Below are positions 16,243 through 25,800 of a DNA stretch of 64,000 nucleotides, piece after piece. Each line of letters starts with the position of its first letter. The stretch's first letter is position 1. Position numbers and translations under genes: made by a program. Source of the DNA: Pseudomonas promysalinigenes (lineage in GTDB: Bacteria > Pseudomonadota > Gammaproteobacteria > Pseudomonadales > Pseudomonadaceae); the NCBI RefSeq assembly GCF_014269025.2, contig NZ_CP077094.1, forward strand, positions 3,658,001-3,722,000, given 5' to 3'. The notes under the pieces are model-generated. The model was not told the DNA's origin. It saw nothing but the letters and a program-made list of their open reading frames with translations, and made no database searches.

Positions 16243-16793
16243 AAAAACTTCTGCTCACCGCCTGCTCCGTCGCTTTCGCCACCGGCGTGATGGCCTCCGA
16301 CAAGACACCGCACGTACTGCTGGACACCAGCTTCGGCCAGGTCGAAATCGAGCTGAACGCCGAAAAGGCGCCAGTCAGCACCAAGAACTTCCTCAGCTAT
16401 GTCGATAGCGGCTTTTACAACAACACCATCTTCCACCGCGTGATCCCAGGCTTCATGGTCCAGGGCGGCGGTTTCACCGAGCAATTGGTGCAGAAGAACA
16501 CCCAAGATCCCATCAAGAACGAGGCTAGCAACGGCCTGCAGAACACGCGCGGCACCTTGGCCATGGCCCGCACCTCCAACCCGAATTCGGCCACCAGCCA
16601 GTTCTTCATCAACGTGGCCGACAATGATTTCCTCAACCCAGGCCGCGACGCCGGTTACGCGGTGTTCGGCAAAGTGACCAAAGGCATGGAAGTGGTCGAC
16701 CAGATCGTCAATTCGCCAACCACCGTCAAGAAAGGCATGCGTGATGTGCCGAACGACCCGGTGTTCATCAAGTCCGCCAAACGCATCGACTGA
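16236..16793 (+). CDS. ppiA: Periplasmic peptidyl-prolyl cis-trans isomerase (cyclophilin A)
   Basis: A 185-residue cyclophilin-type isomerase with a signal peptide ([20 protein letters not shown]), placing it in the periplasm where it assists folding of exported proteins. Core motifs [25 protein letters not shown] and GYAVFGKV are present. Its start overlaps the hydrolase end by seven bases, with AAGGAT upstream, which indicates coupling. A GGTTTCAC/GTGAAACC hairpin (16799-16820) follows the stop but lacks a T-run. Confidence 0.93.
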   Translation: MLKKLLLTACSVAFATGVMASDKTPHVLLDTSFGQVEIELNAEKAPVSTKNFLSYVDSGFYNNTIFHRVIPGFMVQGGGFTEQLVQKNTQDPIKNEASNGLQNTRGTLAMARTSNPNSATSQFFINVADNDFLNPGRDAGYAVFGKVTKGMEVVDQIVNSPTTVKKGMRDVPNDPVFIKSAKRID

Positions 16794-16854
16794 CTGCCGG
16801 TTTCACAGGGACGTGAAACCTTCCGGGTCGGGTAGCACAGGAGTCTAGTCACCC

Positions 16855-18687
16855 ATGCTGTACCGCCGCTTCGAGCAACTGATCGATATTTTCCGCGACG
16901 CGCCCAGCGAGTCGCCACCTGGCCAGGTCTGGCCGTTCTACCTGTACTACCTGCGCCAAGTGTGGCCGAGCTTTCTCGCGCTGCTGGTGGTAGGCCTTTT
17001 CGCCTCGCTGATCGAGGTGGCGATGTTCAGCTACCTGAGCCGCATCATCGACCTGGCCCAGGGCACACCCAATGCAAACTTCTTCAGCGAGCACAGCGGC
17101 GAGCTGATCTGGATGCTGGTGGTGATCCTTGTGTTGCGACCGGTGTTTTTCGGGCTGCATGACCTTCTGGTACACCAGACCATCAACCCCGGCATGACCA
17201 GCCTGATTCGCTGGCAAAACCATACCTATGTGCTCAAACAGAGCCTTAACTTCTTCCAGAGCGACTTCGCCGGGCGCATCGCCCAGCGCATCATGCAGAC
17301 CGGTAACTCGCTGCGCGATTCTGCCGTGCAGGCGGTGGATGCACTTTGGCATGTGCTGATCTACGCGATCACCTCGCTGGTGCTGTTCGCAGAGGCCGAC
17401 TGGCGTTTGATGCTACCGCTGCTGGTGTGGATCTTCGGCTACATCGCCGCGCTTTATTACTTCGTGCCACGGGTCAAGGAGCGCTCGGTGATTTCCTCCG
17501 ATGCCCGTTCCAAGCTGATGGGGCGCATCGTCGATGGCTATACCAACATCGCTACCCTCAAGCTGTTTGCCCACACTGATTACGAACAGCAGTACGCCCG
17601 CGAAGCGATCCGAGAACAGACCGAAAAAACTCAACTGGCGTCGCGCGTGGTGACCCGCATGGACGTGGTCATCACCAGCCTCAACGGCCTGCTGGTGGTG
17701 AGCACAACGGGCCTGGCGCTGTGGCTGTGGAGCCAGTCGCTGATCACCGTCGGTGCCATCGCCCTGGCGACGGGGCTGGTGATTCGCATCGTCAACATGT
17801 CGGGCTGGATCATGTGGGTGGTCAACGGCATCTTCGAGAACATCGGTATGGTCCAGGACGGTCTGCAGACCATCGCCCAGCCTGTCACCGTCACCGACAA
17901 GCCCAATGCACCGCCCCTGAAAGTCACGCGTGGCGCCGTGCGTTTCGACGATGTGGACTTTCATTACGGCAAGGCCGCCAATGTGATCGACGGGCTCAAC
18001 CTGGACATCCGACCGGGGGAGAAAATTGGCCTGATCGGCCCGTCCGGGGCCGGCAAATCGACTTTGGTCAACCTGCTGCTTCGGCTGTATGACGTGCAGG
18101 GTGGTCGCATCCTGATCGACGGCCAGGACATTGCCCAGGTCAGCCAGGCCAGCCTGCGCGCACAGATCGGCATGATTACCCAGGACACTTCGCTGCTGCA
18201 CCGCTCGATCCGCGACAACCTGCTGTATGGCCGGCCCGGCGCCAGTGAAGCTGCGCTGCAGGAGGCCGTGCGCCGGGCGCGTGCCGACGAATTCATCCCA
18301 CAGCTGTCGGACGCCCAAGGCCGTACAGGGTTCGATGCCCATGTCGGCGAGCGGGGCGTGAAACTTTCAGGCGGTCAACGCCAACGCATCGCGATTGCCC
18401 GGGTACTGTTGAAAAATGCACCGCTTCTGATCATGGACGAAGCGACCTCGGCGCTGGACTCGGAGGTCGAAGCGGCCATCCAGGAAAGCCTGGAAACCCT
18501 GATGCAAGGTAAGACGGTGATCGCCATCGCTCACCGGCTTTCGACCATCGCTCGCATGGACCGCCTGGTGGTGCTGGACAAAGGGCGGATCGTCGAGATT
18601 GGCAGCCACAGCGAGCTGCTGCAACAGCGGGGGTTGTATGCCCGCTTGTGGCATCACCAGACCGGTGGCTTTGTCGGGGTCGACTGA
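16855..18687 (+). CDS. ABC exporter, fused permease and ATPase
   Basis: A 610-residue half-transporter with a six-helix type 1 exporter membrane domain (about residues 30-330) and a nucleotide-binding domain (about 355-600). Walker A GPSGAGKST, signature LSGGQ, Walker B LLIMDEATSALD and switch His in AHRLST are all intact. It likely works as a homodimer exporting a lipid, peptide or drug; the MsbA-like layout gives no substrate. AGGAG lies about 11 bases before the ATG at 16855. It follows ppiA by 61 bases, as PA3228 follows ppiA in P. aeruginosa, so partial co-transcription is possible. Confidence 0.88.
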   Translation: MLYRRFEQLIDIFRDAPSESPPGQVWPFYLYYLRQVWPSFLALLVVGLFASLIEVAMFSYLSRIIDLAQGTPNANFFSEHSGELIWMLVVILVLRPVFFGLHDLLVHQTINPGMTSLIRWQNHTYVLKQSLNFFQSDFAGRIAQRIMQTGNSLRDSAVQAVDALWHVLIYAITSLVLFAEADWRLMLPLLVWIFGYIAALYYFVPRVKERSVISSDARSKLMGRIVDGYTNIATLKLFAHTDYEQQYAREAIREQTEKTQLASRVVTRMDVVITSLNGLLVVSTTGLALWLWSQSLITVGAIALATGLVIRIVNMSGWIMWVVNGIFENIGMVQDGLQTIAQPVTVTDKPNAPPLKVTRGAVRFDDVDFHYGKAANVIDGLNLDIRPGEKIGLIGPSGAGKSTLVNLLLRLYDVQGGRILIDGQDIAQVSQASLRAQIGMITQDTSLLHRSIRDNLLYGRPGASEAALQEAVRRARADEFIPQLSDAQGRTGFDAHVGERGVKLSGGQRQRIAIARVLLKNAPLLIMDEATSALDSEVEAAIQESLETLMQGKTVIAIAHRLSTIARMDRLVVLDKGRIVEIGSHSELLQQRGLYARLWHHQTGGFVGVD

Positions 18688-18693
18688 ACCGGT

Positions 18694-18769
18694 GCTGGCC
18701 CTTTTGCGGGGGAACTCGCGCCTGCATGTTCACCCTGTGCAGGAGCGGGTTCACCCGCGAAGGCGCCAG
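18694..18769. repeat. Inverted pair of REP elements
   Basis: Two REP-type units face each other: one with TTTTGCGGGGGAACTCGCGCC (18704 onward, degenerate) and a good copy at 18738-18765 (GCAGGAGCGGGTTCACCCGC). They fill the gap between convergent genes, as REP pairs (BIMEs) do in P. putida. Confidence 0.55.
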
Positions 18770-18786
18770 CCCAAGCGCCAAGGAAC

Positions 18787-19914
18787 TCAACCCTTGCGGT
18801 AGGGCAACATCTGCTTGGCTTCTTCGGCATACCCCCTCACCCCTGCTCGCTCCTGCCGCAGAAAATCCTCTACCGCCCGCTTCAACCCCGGATGTAGCAG
18901 GTAATGCCAAGACCGCGTCAAAACCGGCTCGAAGCCACGGATCAGCTTGTGCTCACCCTGCGCCCCGGCATCGAAACGTTGCAAGCCTTCGGCAATGGCG
19001 AAGTCTATGCCCTGGTAGAGGCAGGTTTCAAAATGCAGGCGGTCGAATTCATCCAGGCAACCCCAATAACGGCCGAACAGGCTGTCGCCGCCGACCAGAC
19101 TCAAGGCCATCGCCACATCGCGTCCGCCTTGGCGCGCAATCACCACCCTCAACGCTTCGGGCATGCGTTCGGCCAACAGGCTGAAAAACGCCCGGGTCAG
19201 GTACGGTGCGCGCCCGCGCACTGCGTACGTATTGGCATAGCAGAGAAAGACAAAATCCCATTGCGCCTCGGCCAGCTCATCGCCGCGGTACCAGCGAAAA
19301 TCGATACCCTGCCCCGCCACCTGCTCACGCTCTTTGCGCATCTGCTTGCGCTTGCGAGAGCTTAAGTTGTCGAGAAAATCCTGAAAGTCGCGATAACCCT
19401 GATTACGCCAATGGAACTGGCAGCCCAGGCGCTCCATCCAGCCCGGCTGGCCCGCCATCTGTGCATCGAGCTGCGGCTCAGTGAAATTGATGTGCGCACC
19501 CGACAACCCGGCCTTGTCCAGGTACTGCGGTAATGCCTGCAATACCAGTAGTGCATCGGCAGGGTCGGGCGCCAGTAAGCGCGGGCCGCTGACCGGGCTG
19601 AACGGTACCGCCCCCAGCAGCTTGGGGTAATAGGCGATGCCGGCGCGCTCGCAAGCGTCGGCCCAGCCGTGATCGAACACGTACTCGCCGTAGGAGTGCC
19701 ACTTGCGATAGGCCGGTAGCAACGCCCGCACCTGCCCATCGCGCTCGAGCACCAGGTGTTCGGCTGCCCAGCCAGTGCTGGGCGCCACACTGGCGCTGTC
19801 TTCCAGGGCACTGAGAAAGCCATGACGCAAAAATGGATGGCCCGGCGGAACCAAGGCATCCCAGGTCGCCGCTGGCAGGTCACGCAGATGGGCAAGGCTG
19901 TAGAGACTGGTCAC
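18787..19914 (-). CDS. GNAT/FemAB-like N-acyltransferase (DUF482 / PF04339)
   Basis: A 375-residue soluble protein. The body matches the FemAB_like family PF04339, proteins with a doubled GNAT fold: opening TSLYSLAHLRDLPAATWDALVPPGHPFLRHGFLSAL, then CHWRNQGY-like segments and the conserved FDRLHFETCLYQGIDFAI near the carboxy terminus. Family members are annotated as peptidoglycan-related or general acyltransferases without firm biochemical data. The gene is monocistronic, divergent from the porin gene and separated from it by 260 bases that hold a strong hairpin. Confidence 0.82.
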   Translation of the reverse strand: MTSLYSLAHLRDLPAATWDALVPPGHPFLRHGFLSALEDSASVAPSTGWAAEHLVLERDGQVRALLPAYRKWHSYGEYVFDHGWADACERAGIAYYPKLLGAVPFSPVSGPRLLAPDPADALLVLQALPQYLDKAGLSGAHINFTEPQLDAQMAGQPGWMERLGCQFHWRNQGYRDFQDFLDNLSSRKRKQMRKEREQVAGQGIDFRWYRGDELAEAQWDFVFLCYANTYAVRGRAPYLTRAFFSLLAERMPEALRVVIARQGGRDVAMALSLVGGDSLFGRYWGCLDEFDRLHFETCLYQGIDFAIAEGLQRFDAGAQGEHKLIRGFEPVLTRSWHYLLHPGLKRAVEDFLRQERAGVRGYAEEAKQMLPYRKG

Positions 19915-19952
19915 GTGTTCGACTCGCTATTGAAGGCCATCAGTATCGACGA

Positions 19953-19990
19953 ACAAGGGCCCATCGCTCAAACGATGATCGGCCCTTTGT
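19953..19990. other. Stable hairpin between acyltransferase and porin genes
   Basis: ACAAGGGCC pairs with GGCCCTTTGT and an inner CATCG/CGATG stem extends it, giving a structure of about 14 bp with a six-base loop. It lies in the 260-base divergent gap (19915-20174), some 185 bases ahead of the porin start. The rest of that gap shows no reading frame; a run of seven Cs occurs at about 20048-20054. Role unknown: terminator of a short upstream transcript, leader element or small RNA are all possible. Confidence 0.45.
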
Positions 19991-20174
19991 CCCTACGCTT
20001 TCGCTTACTTAACCGCAGTGCCATTAATAAGACATCAATCTGTAATGCCCCCCCGCAATACTTGCGCCTGTTTTCCGGAACCCTAGAACCTGTCTAGCCA
20101 GGCCCTTTCCGAAGACATGCCAACACGGGGGTGGGCGCTGAGCCTCCCCGAATATTTTCAGTAGGGAGAACCTT

Positions 20175-21419
20175 ATGCGTCTTGTTTCCACACTTACCGG
20201 AGTGAGCCTCACCGGCATGATGCTGGCTATGAGTACTTCGGCCAGTGCAGCTGTCGACGCCAAGCTGCTCGAAATGCTCCGCGCCAATGGCTCGATCAAC
20301 CAGGCGCAGTACAACGAGCTGCAAGGCGACCTGGCAAAGGAGACCAAGGAAAAGGCCGACCAGAAAGCCCAATCCGACCGTATGAGCGCTTTCGAACAAA
20401 AAGTGGCCTGGGCCGCCAAGACCCAGATCAAGGGTGATGTGCGCCTGCGTTACGAGGACGTCAACGTCGACAACCCTATTTCGCGCAGTGGCAACCAGGA
20501 CCGAGAGCGTGTTCGTGCCCGCGTTGGCTTCTACAGTGAGATCAACCCGCAAGTCGACGCTGGCGTGCGTGTGGCCACCGGCAGCAGCGCCGATGCCCGA
20601 TCGACCAACCAAAGCCTGGATAACTACTTCGAGAAGAAGTCGCTGTGGGTCGATTTGGCCTACCTCGACTGGCACCCGACCGCTGTGCCGAACCTGCACG
20701 TGATCGGCGGCAAGATGAACCAGCCCTGGGTGAGCATGGGCGACATTATCTGGGACAGCGACATCAACCCTGAAGGCGTTGCGCTCACCTACAAAACCAA
20801 TGCCGGCCCTGCTGAAGTGTTCGGCAGCATCGGCCACTACAACCTCAAGGACAATGTCGACGGCGACGGCGTGCAGTTCAAGCACGATGCCCAGCTTTAC
20901 GCTGCCCAACTTGGCACCAAATTCAACGCCGCCGATACCGTCAAGGTCACCGTCGGCGCCAGCCTCTACGGCTACGACAATGACAAGGCCTCGGCTGCGC
21001 TGCGCTCGCTGGGCAACACCACCGACGAATTCAACCTGGTCGAGGGCTTCGGCCAAATCGATTTCACCGGCTTCGCCATTCCGCTGTCGGCTTATGGCCA
21101 GTACGTCAAGAACACCGAAAGCACCGACGGCATGGATACCGCCTGGCTGGCCGGTTTGAAATCGAAAATTGGCGCCTGGAGCCTGGACTACAACTACCGC
21201 GACGTGCAGCGCAACGGCGTGGTCAGCCTGTTCACCGACTCTGACTTCGGCAACGGCTTCACCGGTTCACGCGGTCACAAGTTCAAAGTCGGTTACGAAA
21301 TCGACAAGAACTTCAGCCTGGGCGCAGCCTACCTGATGGCCAAGACCGACTACTCCAACCTGCCCAACAGCAATGCTGACGTAGACACCCTGCAGGTAGA
21401 TCTGGAAGCCAAGTTCTAA
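20175..21419 (+). CDS. Putative porin (Porin_5 family)
   Basis: A 414-residue outer-membrane protein. A signal peptide (about residues 1-28, ending SASA) precedes a short coiled-coil-like helical segment (LLEMLRANGSINQAQYNELQGDLAKETKEKADQKAQ), the usual head of Porin_5 (PF16930) proteins, and then a beta-barrel of alternating strands ending in the terminal aromatic VDLEAKF. The head is thought to help trimer anchoring; the barrel would pass small hydrophilic solutes. GGGAG lies seven bases before the ATG at 20175. It is followed by a perfect terminator, so it is monocistronic. Substrate preference cannot be deduced. Confidence 0.85.
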   Translation: MRLVSTLTGVSLTGMMLAMSTSASAAVDAKLLEMLRANGSINQAQYNELQGDLAKETKEKADQKAQSDRMSAFEQKVAWAAKTQIKGDVRLRYEDVNVDNPISRSGNQDRERVRARVGFYSEINPQVDAGVRVATGSSADARSTNQSLDNYFEKKSLWVDLAYLDWHPTAVPNLHVIGGKMNQPWVSMGDIIWDSDINPEGVALTYKTNAGPAEVFGSIGHYNLKDNVDGDGVQFKHDAQLYAAQLGTKFNAADTVKVTVGASLYGYDNDKASAALRSLGNTTDEFNLVEGFGQIDFTGFAIPLSAYGQYVKNTESTDGMDTAWLAGLKSKIGAWSLDYNYRDVQRNGVVSLFTDSDFGNGFTGSRGHKFKVGYEIDKNFSLGAAYLMAKTDYSNLPNSNADVDTLQVDLEAKF

Positions 21420-21444
21420 GCTGCATACGCTTTGCTCCACGCTC

Positions 21445-21488
21445 AAGCGGAAAACACCGACCCCATCCGGTGTTTTCCGCTTTTTTTC
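21445..21488 (+). terminator. Intrinsic terminator of the porin gene
   Basis: AAGCGGAAAACACCG pairs with CGGTGTTTTCCGCTT (15 bp) and is followed by a run of T to 21487, beginning 26 bases after the porin stop codon. Confidence 0.95.
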
Positions 21489-21494
21489 GCCCAC

Positions 21495-21520
21495 AAAAAA
21501 GGGGCCGCTTTGGCGGCCCC
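21495..21520 (-). terminator. Intrinsic terminator of the ketoacyl synthase III gene
   Basis: On the minus strand GGGGCCGC-CAAA-GCGGCCCC is followed by six Ts, twelve bases after the stop codon. Together with the porin terminator it separates two convergent genes. Confidence 0.92.
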
Positions 21521-21532
21521 TGCTTGGGTAGC

Positions 21533-22654
21533 TCAGCGCTTGCGCAGAATCACGCTACCGATCGAATAACCCGCGCCGAACGAACTCAGTACCCCCAACG
21601 ACCCTTCGGCCAAGTCATCCTGGTACAGATGGAAGGCGATCACCGAACCTGCCGAGCTGGTGTTGGCATATCGATCGAGAATGACCGGTGCCTCGTCTTC
21701 GCTCACCTCGCGCCCCAGCAGTTTCTTGACGATCAGGTGGTTCATGCTCAGGTTGGCCTGGTGCAGCCAGAAGCGCTTGACATCGGAAGGCTGCAGGTCG
21801 TTTTCACTCAGGTGCTTGCCGATCAGCTCAGCGACCATCGGGCAGACTTCCCGGAATACCTTACGCCCCTCCTGCACGAACAATTTGTCCGGCGCACCCA
21901 CCCCCTCTTCAGCCGCACGGTTGAGGAAGCCGAAATTGTTGCGGATGTTGTTCGAGAAGGCGGTCTGCAGCTTGGTGCCCAGAATGTCGAATTGATGCGC
22001 GGATGTGGCCTTGTCGGCGCGCTCGACCAGCACCGCCGTGGCGGCATCACCGAAGATGAAGTGGCTGTCGCGGTCGCGGAAGTTCAGGTGCCCGGTGCAG
22101 ATCTCCGGGCTGACCACCAGCAGCGCCCGTGCCTGGCCCAACTGCACACTGTTGGCAGCGGTCTGGATACCGAACGTGGCCGACGAGCAGGCCACGTTCA
22201 TGTCGAAGGCAAAACCCTCGATGCCCAGCGCTTGCTGCACTTCGATGGCGATGGCCGGGTAAGGGCGCTGCAGGTTGGAGCAGGCGACGATTACCCCATC
22301 GACATCCGCCGCAGTACGGCCAGCGCGCTCCAGGGCCTGGCCCGCAGCGGCCACAGCCATTTCACAAAGGATCGACTGCTCGTCGTTGGCGCGCTCAGGC
22401 AGGCGCGGTTTCATGCGCTGCGGGTCGAGGATACCGGCCTTGTCCATCACGAAACGGCTTTTGATGCCCGAGGCCTTCTCGATGAAGGCAGCGTCGGAAA
22501 CCGGCGCTGCTTCCACCTCGCCACGCTCGATGGCGGCGGCGTTGGCCTGGTTGTATTGCGCTGACCAGGCATTGAAAGAGGCCACCAGTTCTTCGTTGGA
22601 AATGCTCTGGGCCGGGGTATACAGGCCGGTGCCGCTGATGACGACGTTATGCAC
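21533..22654 (-). CDS. Beta-ketoacyl-ACP synthase III family, PA3286-like
   Basis: A 373-residue thiolase-fold condensing enzyme of the FabH class. The catalytic triad is visible as Cys in FDMNVACSSATFG, His in FWLHQANLSMN and Asn in RYANTSSAGS. It is longer than E. coli FabH (317) and matches PA3286 of P. aeruginosa, which condenses a medium-chain acyl-CoA from beta-oxidation with malonyl-ACP and so feeds degradation products into fatty-acid synthesis. A GTG at 22654 is chosen because GAGG stands seven bases upstream and the length then matches its relatives; an upstream TTG at 22672 has no site. Substrate is inferred by homology. Confidence 0.87.
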   Translation of the reverse strand: MHNVVISGTGLYTPAQSISNEELVASFNAWSAQYNQANAAAIERGEVEAAPVSDAAFIEKASGIKSRFVMDKAGILDPQRMKPRLPERANDEQSILCEMAVAAAGQALERAGRTAADVDGVIVACSNLQRPYPAIAIEVQQALGIEGFAFDMNVACSSATFGIQTAANSVQLGQARALLVVSPEICTGHLNFRDRDSHFIFGDAATAVLVERADKATSAHQFDILGTKLQTAFSNNIRNNFGFLNRAAEEGVGAPDKLFVQEGRKVFREVCPMVAELIGKHLSENDLQPSDVKRFWLHQANLSMNHLIVKKLLGREVSEDEAPVILDRYANTSSAGSVIAFHLYQDDLAEGSLGVLSSFGAGYSIGSVILRKR

Positions 22655-22753
22655 GATCGATCCTCTGCTCAAAGGCCATCGCCACGGGGCGTTGGCTCGG
22701 AATATGACAGAATAATGGCACTTTAGTACCAGGTTCGAGGCGAGAGTTGTGCC

Positions 22754-22769
22754 CTCGATCGCGATCGAG
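22754..22769. promoter_or_regulatory. Perfect 16-bp palindrome CTCGATCG-CGATCGAG
   Basis: A loop-free perfect palindrome about 100 bases upstream of the ketoacyl synthase start and 15 bp outside any REP. Its symmetry suggests a protein-binding site; no known regulator was matched. Confidence 0.35.
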
Positions 22770-22795
22770 CCACCCCTACAGAACGCTGTTATTCA

Positions 22796-22841
22796 CTGCA
22801 GGAGCGGATTCGTCCGCGATGGGCCGCAAAGCGGCCCCCAA
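22796..22841. repeat. REP element
   Basis: CACTGCAGGAGCGGATTCGT followed by CCGCGATGGGCCGCAAAGCGGCCCC: a P. putida-type REP hairpin plus a second GGCCGC/GCGGCC stem, lying just downstream of hrpA. Confidence 0.6.
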
Positions 22842-22872
22842 ATTCACTGGAGTGTGCCACAAATCAAGGAAG

Positions 22873-25800
22873 TTAGCCTTCCACCTGGCTCCACTGTTTG
22901 CTCAATCTTTTGTCGGAAATCGGCACCTTGGTACCCAACTGCTGGGCAAACAGCGATACCCGGTACTCCTCGAGCAACCAACGGTACAACGCCAACTGTT
23001 CATCGCGCTTGCCTTCCTGAGCATGCTTGTCGGCCCGCGCCTGGTACTGCGCCCACAGGTTGGCCAACTCACCACTCCAGACCCGGTCCTTCTGCACTTG
23101 GCTGCCAAGTTTCTCGAGGCGCAACTCCACAGCTTTGAGGTAGCGCGGCAGTTCCTTGAACCAGGCAGCCGGGGTTTCCCGCACGAAGCCTGGGTAGACC
23201 AGATTGGCCAGCTGTTGTTTGATGTCGTTCAGCGCCACCGCCTGGCTCAGGTCGATCTTGCCCTTGAAGCGCTTCTGCAGGCCGTGCCACAGTTTGAGCA
23301 CTTCCAGCGTCTGCCGGGCCAGGCGCTCGGCGTGCTCGGCCCAGCTGCCACGCTTGCGCTCGGCCAGCCCGGCGAGGGCGGCGCCGTCACGCGGCAACGT
23401 CGCTTCACCGTCTAGGATGCAGCTGTCCAGGCTCGCCAGCAGAATATCCTCGACCAGCGCCTCGACCCGGCCCAGCTCACGGTACAGCAGCCCCAGCTCG
23501 GTCAGCCCCGGCAGCTTGCCACGCAGGAACTTGGCAGGCTCGGCCAACTGTTGCAGCAACAGGCGCTGCAGGGCACGACGGTGCTGGAACTCGGCTTCGG
23601 CCTGAGTCGAGAAGCGCCCCTCACGTACGCTGCCATTCTCTTCCACCAACGCTGGGTAAACCGTCATCGACAGGCCAGCGATCTTCTGCTGCGCGGTCTG
23701 CTTGACCTCACTGAAGGCTTTGGCCTGCACCGGTTGCTCGCTCTTCTCGGTGCGCGGCACGGCCAAGGCAGCTTGGCTGGCTGCGGCAAAGCGCGCAGTC
23801 AGCTCGGCAAGGTCGCGGCCTTCGCCGAGGAATTTGCCCTGGCCATCGACCACCTCGATGTTCATGCGCAGGTGGCCTTCGACCAGGTTGACCGACTCGG
23901 CCCAGGCCTCATCGGGCACACGTGCGCCGGTCATGCGCAGCAGCTCCTGGCCCAAGGCTTGTGGCAGTGCCCCCTGGCCGAAGCTCATGCGCGCCAGCGA
24001 AGCTTTGACGAAGTCCGGCACCGGCACGAAGTTCTTGCGCAGGGCCTTGGGCAGGTTGCGCACCAGCGCTACGCACTTGGCTTCCAGCAACCCTGGCACC
24101 AGCCATTCCAGGCGCTCGCCCGGCAGGCTTGGCAGCAGTGGCGCCGGCACCCGCACGGTCACACCATCACGCGAGTGACCCGGCTCGAAGTGATAGCTCA
24201 GTGGCAGGCGCAGCTCACCGACCTGCATGCTGTCGGGGTACTGCGCGGCGGTCACTTCACTGGCCTCGCGGGCCAGCACGTCTTCCTCGCGCATGATCAG
24301 CAGGTTCGGGTCCTTCTGGCTGTTCATGCGGTACCAGGCATCGAAGGTCGCGGTCTGGTGGATTTCAGCCGGCAGACGGGCTTCGTAGAAGGCGTACAGG
24401 GTTTCTTCGTCGGCCAGAATGTCACGCCGGCGGGCTTTGGCTTCCAGCTCGTCGAGCTCTTCGAGCAAGCGCTTGTTGGCAGCCAGGCACTTGGCCCGCG
24501 ATTGGATCTCACCACCAACCAGGGCTTCGCGGATGAATATCTCACGCGATGCGACCGGGTCGATCGGGCCAAAATGCACCGGACGGCGGCCCACCAGGAT
24601 CAGGCCATACAGGGTGATTTGCTCATAAGCCACAACCTGCCCGCGCTTTTTCTCCCAGTGGGGCTCGAAGTGGTTCTTCTTGATCAAGTGAGTTGCCAAC
24701 GGCTCGATCCAGTCAGGCTCGATCTTGGCCACCATGCGCGCATAGAGCTTGGTGGTTTCCACCAGCTCGGCGGCCATTACCCACTGCGGGCGCTTGCGGC
24801 CAATGCCAGAAGAGGGGTGCACCCAGAAGCGCCGCTGGCGAGCTCCCTGGTAATCACCCTCTTCGGTCTTGTGGCCGATCTGGCTGAGCAGCCCGCTAAG
24901 AATTGCCTTGTGTACCTTCTGGTAATCAGAAGGCTCCTTGTTGACCGGCAACTGCAGCTCGCGGCAAATCAGCGACAATTGCCGATGGGCATCGCGCCAC
25001 TCGCGCAGGCGCAGGTAGTTGAGGAAATGCTTGCGGCACCAGTTGCGCAGCGGGCTGGAGGTCAGCGCCTGGCGTTGCTCTTCGAACCCGCGCCATAGGT
25101 TGACCAACGCGGCGAAGTCGGTATCAGCGTCCTTCCACTGGGCATGTGCCTGGTCGGCCGCCTGCTGGCGCTCCGGCGGGCGCTCACGAGGGTCCTGCAC
25201 CGACAGTGCGCTGGTCACGATCAGCACTTCCTGCAGGCTGCCCTGGCGCGCACCTTCAAGCAGCATGCGGCCCAGCCGTGGGTCGATCGGCAGGCGCGCC
25301 AACTGGCGGCCGATGGGCGTCAGCTGGTTCTCGCGATTGACCGCCGACAGTTCCTGCAGCAGGTTGAAACCGTCACTGATCGCCTTGCCATCCGGCGGCT
25401 CGATGAATGGGAAGGCATCGATGGCGCCCAGGCGCAGGTGCAGCATCTGCAAAATCACCGCCGCCAGGTTGGTACGCAGGATCTCGGGGTCGGTGAAGGC
25501 CGGCCGGCCGTTGAAGTCGTCTTCGCTGTACAAGCGAATGCAGATCCCCGGCTCGACTCGGCCGCACCGGCCTTTGCGCTGGTTGGCACTGGCCTGCGAG
25601 ACCGCCTCGATGGGCAGGCGCTGGACCTTGGCGCGGTAACTGTAGCGGCTGATGCGGGCGGTGCCGCTGTCGATCACGTAACGGATACCGGGGACGGTCA
25701 AGGAAGTTTCCGCCACGTTGGTGGCCAGCACCACCCTGCGCCCGCTGTGCGACTGGAAGATCCGCTGCTGTTCAGCTGGCGACAGGCGCGCGTACAGCGG

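Noticed and set aside
23551..25098. 515-codon open frame antisense to hrpA
   Set aside because: HrpA is certain on the other strand; the antisense translation is a His/Gln/Leu-rich shadow without a ribosome-binding site.
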